From positions 1-8,609 of the forward strand of contig JAEYXM010000085.1 in the NCBI GenBank assembly GCA_023428465.1: 8,609 bases of DNA, read 5' to 3'. Of the stretch, positions 1 through 4,831 are shown one piece after another. Below the pieces are notes generated by a model. It was not told the origin of the DNA and did no database searches. It was given only the letters and a program-made list of their open reading frames with translations. Numbering within the stretch: position 1 is the first letter of the stretch; every line of letters starts with the position of its first letter. This DNA comes from Actinomycetes bacterium (GTDB lineage: Bacteria > Actinomycetota > Actinomycetes > Actinomycetales > Cellulomonadaceae). The translations under genes and the position numbers were made by a program.

Positions 1-1344
1 GCCGCGGACGACCCCGTGCGCGCGCTCGTCGACCTGCAGCCCTACGCCGCGCAGGACGCCGCCGGCGACGTGCACTGGTGGCTCGCCTCCGACCGCGGCG
101 AGGTCGCCACCGGCGACGCGCTGCGCACCGACCACGTGCTCGGCGTCGGCGGTGCGACCATCTCCCTCGCCCGTGCGACCGTGCGACTGCCCCGCGGGCG
201 CGCCCTCGACATCGGCACCGGGTGCGGCGTCCAGGCGCTGCACGCGAGTCGGCACTGCGCGTCCGTCGTGGCCACCGACGTGTCCGTGCGGGCCCTCGCC
301 TTCGCCCGGTTCAACGCCGCGCTCGCGGGCGTCGAGCTCGACCTGCGACAGGGGTCCATGCTCGCCCCGGTGCTGGGCCCGGTACTGGGCCCGGGCGAGC
401 CACGGGGACCGGGGACGGCCGGAGGCGCCGGTGCCGCGGGCGTCGTCGGCCCCGAGACGTTCGACCTCGTGGTCTCCAACCCGCCATTCGTCATCACGCC
501 GCGCGCAGGGGCCGTGCCCCACTACGAGTACCGCGACGGGGGGCGGGCGGGCGACGACGTCGTGCGCGACCTCATCACCGGGGTCGGCGACGTCCTCGCG
601 CCGGGGGGCGTCGCGCAACTCCTCGGCAACTGGGAGCACCGGCGCGGCGAGGACTGGCGCGACCGCGTGGGCGCATGGCTCGACGCGTCCGGGCTCGACG
701 CGTGGGTCGTGCAGCGCGAGGTGCTCGACCCCGCCGAGTACACCGAGACGTGGCTACGCGACGGCGGCACGTCTGCCGATCGCGACCCCGACGCGTGGCG
801 CGCCGGGTACCGGGCGTGGCTCGCCGACTTCGCGTCGCGGGACGTCGAGGCGATCGGCTTCGGCCTCGTGGTGCTGCGCCGGCCCGCCGCCGGGACGGGA
901 CGAACGCTGCGCCGGCTCGAGGAGGTCACCGGCCCGCTCGCGCGGCCGCTCGGCGGGCACATCGCCGCGGTGCTCGCCGCGCACGACGCGTTCGGGCCGG
1001 TGGGCGCCGGTCCCGCCGGCGCCGCTCCCGACGCCGGCGGTTCCGAGCGGCTCCTGGCGGCCCGGCTGCGCGTCGCGCCCGACGTCGTCGAGGACCGTCA
1101 CCACGTCCCGGGCGCACCGGACCCCATGGTCGTCCGGCTGCGCCAGACCGACGGCTTCGGCCGGGCCCTGCAGGTGGGCAGCGCGACGGCCGCGACCGTC
1201 GGCGCGTGCGACGGTGAGCTCGCCGTCGGGCAGATCGTGGCGGCCGTCGCAGCACTCACGGACCGGTCGGTGGCCGACGTCGCGGCCGAGGTGCTCCCGG
1301 CGCTCCGCGAGCTCGTCGTCGACGGGTTCCTCGCCCTGGCCTGA
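1..1344 (+). CDS. Class I SAM-dependent methyltransferase with NPPF motif (5' partial)
   Basis: The reading frame is open from base 1 and ends at TGA 1342-1344, giving 447 visible residues. The GTG at 16 is only the first internal start codon, and I judge the gene to begin upstream because proteins of this actinobacterial family normally carry a further N-terminal domain before the DLxPY and WWxxSDxG segments seen here. Counting from the GTG at 16, the SAM-binding motif DIGTGCG is at residues 65-71, the acidic strand end VVATDVS follows, and the NPPF motif is at 155-158. NPPF/Y is typical of enzymes that methylate planar amide or exocyclic amino nitrogens (HemK/PrmC, RsmC, TrmN6 types), so a nucleic acid or protein nitrogen substrate is likely, but the target is not known. 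A C-terminal domain of about 170 residues follows. A Gly/Pro/Ala-rich insertion at about 117-147 precedes the NPPF strand and contains a 12-bp tandem repeat. The gene is convergent with the kinase gene, with 3 bp between the stop codons. Confidence 0.87.
   Translation, partial: AADDPVRALVDLQPYAAQDAAGDVHWWLASDRGEVATGDALRTDHVLGVGGATISLARATVRLPRGRALDIGTGCGVQALHASRHCASVVATDVSVRALAFARFNAALAGVELDLRQGSMLAPVLGPVLGPGEPRGPGTAGGAGAAGVVGPETFDLVVSNPPFVITPRAGAVPHYEYRDGGRAGDDVVRDLITGVGDVLAPGGVAQLLGNWEHRRGEDWRDRVGAWLDASGLDAWVVQREVLDPAEYTETWLRDGGTSADRDPDAWRAGYRAWLADFASRDVEAIGFGLVVLRRPAAGTGRTLRRLEEVTGPLARPLGGHIAAVLAAHDAFGPVGAGPAGAAPDAGGSERLLAARLRVAPDVVEDRHHVPGAPDPMVVRLRQTDGFGRALQVGSATAATVGACDGELAVGQIVAAVAALTDRSVADVAAEVLPALRELVVDGFLALA
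366..395 (+). repeat. 12-bp in-frame tandem repeat (2.5 copies) in the methyltransferase gene
   Basis: Units CCCGGTGCTGGG (366-377) and CCCGGTACTGGG (378-389) differ at one base and are followed by half a unit, CCCGGG (390-395). They encode PVLG-PVLG-PG in a loop between the motif-I half of the fold and the NPPF strand. The repeat keeps the frame, so it lengthens the loop without breaking the protein. Confidence 0.85.
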
Positions 1345-1347
1345 GGC

Positions 1348-2895
1348 TCACCCGCCCGGCGGTTCCGACGTCGCGAGCGCCGGCGGCGGTGGGGGAGGTG
1401 CCGGCATGGCCCGGCCCGGAGCGGGCGGCGGGAGCGGCGCCGGGAACCGGACCGTGAACGTGGTCGCGCCGGGCGCCCCGTCGACCGTGATCTCCCCGCC
1501 GTGGGCCTGGACCACGGCCTGCGCGATCGCCAGGCCGAGGCCCGTGGACCCCTTGCCCGGCGACCGGGCGGCGTCGCCGCGCGTGAACCGGTCGAAGAGG
1601 CGTCCCTGCAGCTCGGGGTCGATGCCGGGGCCGTCGTCGACCACGCTGAGCACGACGCCGCCAGGCCCGGCGGCGACTGCCGTCGTCACCGTCGTGCCCG
1701 CGGGGGTGTGCACGCGGGCGTTCGACAGCAGGTTGGCGAGCACCTGGCGCAGCGCGTGCTCGTCGCCGACGACGACCGCACCGCCGGCGGCATCGTCGTC
1801 GTCCGTCCCGTCGCCGTCGGGCAGCGCGAGGAGCCACGTGTGGTCCTGGCCGGCGGCGTGCGCGTCGCCCACGGCGTCGGCCGCGAGGGCGGCGAGGTCC
1901 ACCGGACGGCGGCCGAGCGCGCGCCCGGAATCCAGGCGCGCCAGGAGCAGCAGGTCCTCGACCAGCGAGGTCATCCGCACGGCCTCCGACTCCACGCGGC
2001 CGATGGCGCGAAGGACGTCGGGCGGGACGTCGTCCGGCATCCGGCGCACGAGCTCCGCGTAGCCGCGGATCGAGGCCAGCGGGGTGCGGAGCTCGTGGCT
2101 GGCGTCGGCGACGAACTGGCGCAGCTTCGTCTCGGAGGCCTGCCGGGCGCCGAGGGCGTCCTCGACGTGGCCGAGGAGCTGGTTGAGCGCCGCCCCGACC
2201 TGGCCGACCTCGGTCGCGGTGTCGGTGTCGGCGTCGGGCACGCGGTCCGCGAGGTTCACCTCGCCGCGGTGCAGGGGCAGCCCCGCGACGCGCGTGGCCG
2301 TGGCCGCGACCCGGTCCAGCGGCCGCAGCTCGCGGCGCACCAGGACGTACCCGACGACGCCGACGGCCGCCACGCCGCCCAGCGTCACCAGGACGGTCGT
2401 CAGCGCGTGCCGCGCCACGGCGTCGTCGAAGTCGTGCAGCGGCAGGCCGGTCACGGTCAGCACGTCGCCGTGCACGGACGAGACGGTCCGGTACCGGCCG
2501 AGGTCGTCGAGGACCATCGTGCGCTCGGCGCCGTCCGCGGGCAGGGCGAGGATCTGCCGGGCCTGCTCGTCAGGCAGGTCCACGACCTCGCCGTCGGACG
2601 TGATGTAGGCGGCCCAGAACACGTTGCCGCGCAGCTCCAGCACGATGGTCCCGGCGGCCTGGCCGCGCACGCCGATGCCGGCCGGCTCACCCGTGCCCGA
2701 GGAGAGCTCGGTCGCGGTGGCCTCCAGCCCCCGCAGGCCCCGCGCCTGGGCGTCCGCGAGCCGCGCGTCGACCTGCTGGAGCAGCGAGTCCCGCAGGGCG
2801 AGCGTCGAGAGCGCCCCGATCCCCGCGCCGGCCGCTGCGAGGAGGCCCACCACGACCGCGATGAGCCGGTACCGCAGCGGCCAGCGGTGGGTCAT
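1348..2895 (-). CDS. Two-component sensor histidine kinase (HAMP, HisKA, HATPase)
   Basis: This 515-residue membrane kinase senses an unknown signal and phosphorylates the response regulator encoded just upstream. It has a short cytoplasmic N-terminus, TM1 at about 10-34, an extracytoplasmic sensor region at about 35-162, TM2 at about 163-187 and a HAMP linker at about 188-245. The phospho-acceptor is H267 in ASHELRTPL. The ATPase domain has the N box (N388, N392), G1 box DDGPGI (420-425), F box LFDRF (433-437) and G2 box TGLGLAI (451-457), so all catalytic parts are present. I chose the ATG at 2895, not an upstream in-frame start at 3039, because the longer version would run through the regulator's coding region and add a charged non-membrane segment before TM1. 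The ATG overlaps the regulator stop in TGATG, which implies translational coupling. Oddities are an acidic loop (DGDGTDDDD, about 360-368) in the ATPase domain and a proline-rich C-terminal tail (485-515). The sensor region has no domain I recognise, so the signal cannot be named. Confidence 0.95.
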   Translation of the reverse strand: MTHRWPLRYRLIAVVVGLLAAAGAGIGALSTLALRDSLLQQVDARLADAQARGLRGLEATATELSSGTGEPAGIGVRGQAAGTIVLELRGNVFWAAYITSDGEVVDLPDEQARQILALPADGAERTMVLDDLGRYRTVSSVHGDVLTVTGLPLHDFDDAVARHALTTVLVTLGGVAAVGVVGYVLVRRELRPLDRVAATATRVAGLPLHRGEVNLADRVPDADTDTATEVGQVGAALNQLLGHVEDALGARQASETKLRQFVADASHELRTPLASIRGYAELVRRMPDDVPPDVLRAIGRVESEAVRMTSLVEDLLLLARLDSGRALGRRPVDLAALAADAVGDAHAAGQDHTWLLALPDGDGTDDDDAAGGAVVVGDEHALRQVLANLLSNARVHTPAGTTVTTAVAAGPGGVVLSVVDDGPGIDPELQGRLFDRFTRGDAARSPGKGSTGLGLAIAQAVVQAHGGEITVDGAPGATTFTVRFPAPLPPPAPGRAMPAPPPPPPALATSEPPGG

Positions 2896-2897
2896 CA
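2893..2897 (-). other. TGATG stop-start overlap coupling regulator and kinase
   Basis: Read on the minus strand, the regulator stop TGA (2897-2895) and the kinase start ATG (2895-2893) share one base. This arrangement is usual for translationally coupled two-component operons and fixes the kinase start. Confidence 0.9.
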
Positions 2898-3632
2898 GCT
2901 GCCCTCGGCCGGCTTCAGCACATACCCGGCGCCGCGCAGCGTGTGGATCATCGGCGCACGACCGGCATCGATCTTGCGGCGCAGGTAGGACACGTAGAGC
3001 TCGACGATGTTCGCCTGCCCGCCGAAGTCGTACTGCCACACCCGGTCGAGGATCTGCGCCTTCGACAGGACCCGGCGCGGGTTGCGCATGAAGTAGCGGA
3101 GGAGCTCGAACTCGGTCGCCGTCAGGTGGATCTCGTCGTCGCCGCGGAACACCTCGTGGCTGTCCTCGTCCAGGACCAGGTCCCCGACGACGAGGCGCGC
3201 GTCAGCCGCCTGGGCGGTCGCGCCGGCGCGGCGCAGCAGGGCGCGCAGGCGCGCGACGACCTCCTCGAGGCTGAACGGCTTCGTCACGTAGTCGTCGCCG
3301 CCCGCCGTCAGCCCGGCGATCCGGTCCTCGACGGCGTCCTTGGCCGTGAGGAACAGCACGGGGACGAGCGGGCTGGACTCGCGGAGCCGGCGCAGGACGT
3401 CCAGCCCCGACATGTCGGGGAGCATGATGTCGAGGACCACCACGTCCGGGTCGAGGCTCGCAGCGGCCTTGATCGCGGCGCGCCCGGACAGTGCGCTCTC
3501 GACCTGCCAGCCCTCGTACCGCAGCGCCGTCGACAGCAGGTCGCCCAGCAGCGGCTCGTCGTCGACGACGAGCGCGCGCACCGGCGAGCCGTCCGAGCGG
3601 GTGAGGCGCTCGCGCGGCGCGGTCTTGTCCAT
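2895..3632 (-). CDS. OmpR/PhoP-family response regulator
   Basis: This 245-residue DNA-binding response regulator is the partner of the adjacent kinase. The receiver domain (about 18-135) has the acidic pair D24/D25, phospho-acceptor D68 in VVVLDIMLPD, T96 and K118 in TKPF. A winged-helix effector domain (about 145-241) has LTATEFELLRYFMRNP, the DRVW recognition region and YVSYLRRKID, ending in TLRGAGYVLK. The wording of the effector domain resembles the PhoP/TcrX-type branch of actinobacterial OmpR regulators; I do not assign a specific orthologue. The ATG at 3632 gives a normal family length with an 18-residue N-terminal lead. Alternatives are GTG 3581, which starts right at the first receiver strand, and ATG 3707, which adds 25 residues of low-complexity sequence; neither has a better ribosome binding site. 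The -10-like GACAAT ends 6 nt before the ATG, suggesting a leaderless transcript. The stop overlaps the kinase start by one base. The gene is divergent from the PAP2 phosphatase gene. Confidence 0.95.
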   Translation of the reverse strand: MDKTAPRERLTRSDGSPVRALVVDDEPLLGDLLSTALRYEGWQVESALSGRAAIKAAASLDPDVVVLDIMLPDMSGLDVLRRLRESSPLVPVLFLTAKDAVEDRIAGLTAGGDDYVTKPFSLEEVVARLRALLRRAGATAQAADARLVVGDLVLDEDSHEVFRGDDEIHLTATEFELLRYFMRNPRRVLSKAQILDRVWQYDFGGQANIVELYVSYLRRKIDAGRAPMIHTLRGAGYVLKPAEGS

Positions 3633-3638
3633 ACGGTC

Positions 3639-3644
3639 ATTGTC
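3639..3644 (-). promoter_or_regulatory. Candidate -10 box of the response regulator operon
   Basis: On the minus strand GACAAT is followed by GACCGT and then directly by the ATG at 3632. It differs from TANAAT-type boxes at the first base. A weak -35 candidate, CAGACT, lies 18 nt upstream (about 3663-3668). With a start site 6-8 nt after the -10 box, transcription would begin at or next to the ATG, giving a leaderless mRNA, which is common in actinobacteria. No Shine-Dalgarno sequence lies at a useful distance. Confidence 0.45.
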
Positions 3645-3763
3645 GGTGAACGGGCCCTGCGCAGTCTGTGGCGCCGCTGTGCGGGACCTGTGAGGAGGCC
3701 GCGTCATGTGCCCGGGTGAGTGACCTGCGAGGGGACCGACGGGTGACCGATGAGGCCGGGTGA
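3645..3763. promoter_or_regulatory. Divergent promoter region with recurring GGGTGA motifs
   Basis: The spacer between the regulator and the PAP2 gene (3633-3809, 177 bp) contains GGGTGA at 3714-3719, 3741-3746 and 3758-3763, and GGTGAAC at 3645-3651 (GTTCACC on the other strand). The hexamers are in the same orientation, 27 and 17 bp apart. OmpR-family regulators usually bind direct repeats, so these could be operator half-sites for autoregulation and for control of the PAP2 gene. Spacing is not the canonical 10-11 bp, and the motif is GC-rich, so the assignment is tentative. Confidence 0.3.
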
Positions 3764-3797
3764 GCGGCCAACTTCCGCGCGGGGGTCGCAGTTCGCC

Positions 3798-3803
3798 TAA
3801 CGT
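3798..3803 (+). promoter_or_regulatory. Candidate -10 box of the PAP2 phosphatase gene
   Basis: TAACGT fits the actinobacterial TANNNT -10 pattern and ends 6 nt before the GTG at 3810. No purine-rich ribosome binding site precedes the GTG, so a leaderless transcript is the simplest reading. The -35 region is weak (TTCCGC at 3773-3778 with a 19-nt spacer). Confidence 0.5.
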
Positions 3804-3809
3804 GATCGC

Positions 3810-4763
3810 GTGGCCCCCGACGACGAGACGTACCTGCGCTCGCCCGCGCGCGAGACCGGGGTACGCAGCGTCGTCGTCGTCGCAGGCCTGCTCGCCGCCG
3901 TCGGCGTGTGGGGCGTGTGGCGGGTGTTCGTCGCGACCCGCACCGGGCAGCTCCTCGACCAGGCCGCGCTCGAGGGCGCCGAGCTCGGCCGCAACCGGCT
4001 CTGGCAGCTCGCCGAACCCGTGCTCGACGTCATCTCCATGCCCTTCATCGCGACCGTCCTCGGCGTGAGCGTCGTCGTCGCGCTCGCCCGACGCCGCTGG
4101 CTGCTCGCCGGGCAGATCGTCCTCTTCATGGCCGGCGCCAACCTCACCACCCAGATCCTCAAGTACGGCATCTTCGACCGCCCCGACCTCGACGTCGGCG
4201 ACCGCCTCGCCAACACCCTGCCCAGCGGGCACACCACCGCAGCCACGTCCTGCGCGGTCGCGCTCCTCCTCGTCGTCCCGCGCCGGTTCCGGGCCCTCGC
4301 CGCCGTCGGCGGGGCCGTCTACGCCGCGGCGACCGGGATCTCCACGCTCATCGGTGCGTGGCACCGGCCCGGCGACGTCGTCGCCGCCGTCCTCGTCGTC
4401 CTCGCCTGGACGTGCACCGTGCGTGCGCTCGGCCCGGCCGGCTCCGCCGGCACGCGCGCCGACCACCGGCGCGAGACCTCCGCCGCCGCCCTGCTCATCG
4501 CCGCCTCCGGCGTCGCCGCCGCCGTCGCCGTCGTCGCCATCCAGCGCACCCTCGTCGCGCTCGAGAAGGTCACCGACCAGTACCACTCGACAGGGCTCCA
4601 CGACCGCGCCGACCACCTCACCGCCTACGCCGGAGGGTCGCTCGGCATCGTCGCCGTCGTGTTCGCGACCTTCGGTCTCGTACTCCTCCTGCTGCGCGTC
4701 ACCGAGCCGCGCGGGGACCGCGACGTCGTGCACAGCGACGGGCCGACGCAGGCGCAGGGTTGA
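3810..4763 (+). CDS. PAP2-family membrane phosphatase
   Basis: This 317-residue multi-pass membrane protein belongs to the type 2 phosphatidic acid phosphatase superfamily, whose members remove phosphate from lipids such as undecaprenyl diphosphate or phosphatidate at the membrane surface. Visible motifs are K118-x5-R124-P125 (the usual motif has six residues between K and R), PSGH at 138-141 with the catalytic-type H141, and S178-T179-x5-H185-x3-D189, where the usual Arg after Ser is Thr. The catalytic His pair and Asp are kept. Hydrophobic segments lie at about 20-41, 73-94, 98-116, 143-157, 162-181, 189-207, 224-245 and 274-296. The last two, with an extracytoplasmic-looking loop (about 246-273), extend past the minimal PAP2 core. 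The GTG at 3810 gives a short hydrophilic N-terminus before TM1 and fits the promoter placement. The gene is divergent from the response regulator and may be under its control. The lipid substrate cannot be told from sequence. Confidence 0.9.
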   Translation: MAPDDETYLRSPARETGVRSVVVVAGLLAAVGVWGVWRVFVATRTGQLLDQAALEGAELGRNRLWQLAEPVLDVISMPFIATVLGVSVVVALARRRWLLAGQIVLFMAGANLTTQILKYGIFDRPDLDVGDRLANTLPSGHTTAATSCAVALLLVVPRRFRALAAVGGAVYAAATGISTLIGAWHRPGDVVAAVLVVLAWTCTVRALGPAGSAGTRADHRRETSAAALLIAASGVAAAVAVVAIQRTLVALEKVTDQYHSTGLHDRADHLTAYAGGSLGIVAVVFATFGLVLLLLRVTEPRGDRDVVHSDGPTQAQG

Positions 4764-4773
4764 CGACAGGCCG

Positions 4774-4779
4774 TAGAGT
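4774..4779 (+). promoter_or_regulatory. Candidate -10 box for topA
   Basis: TAGAGT lies in the 68-bp gap between the PAP2 stop and topA and fits TANNNT. It would give a 5' leader of about 45 nt containing the topA ribosome binding site. There is no good -35 at 17-19 nt; TTGACG at 4760-4765, which spans the PAP2 stop, is only 8 nt away and so is too close. topA could also be read through from the PAP2 promoter. Confidence 0.35.
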
Positions 4780-4817
4780 GCGCTGCCGACGCCCCTGAAC
4801 ACGTGGTGCCCCCCGAC

Positions 4818-4826
4818 GGAAGAAGG
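4818..4826 (+). promoter_or_regulatory. Ribosome binding site of topA
   Basis: The purine-rich GGAAGAAGG ends 5 nt before the ATG at 4832. It is the only convincing Shine-Dalgarno sequence before a gene in this window and supports the chosen topA start. Confidence 0.75.
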
Positions 4827-4831
4827 TCCTG

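Noticed and set aside
1345..1347. A bidirectional terminator between the methyltransferase and the kinase
   Set aside because: Only 3 bp separate the stops, and I found no clear hairpin with a T tract in the flanking coding ends.
152..2062. A 636-codon + strand frame across the methyltransferase and kinase genes
   Set aside because: It crosses two real genes on opposite strands, and its product is Ser/Arg/Pro-rich with no domain.
1501..2988. A 495-codon open frame on the + strand opposite the histidine kinase
   Set aside because: Its translation is low-complexity with no family features, while the minus strand carries every expected kinase motif. Such antisense frames are normal in GC-rich genes.
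4760..4765. TTGACG as the -35 box of the topA promoter
   Set aside because: It is only 8 nt from the -10-like TAGAGT, and no -10 box lies 17-19 nt downstream.
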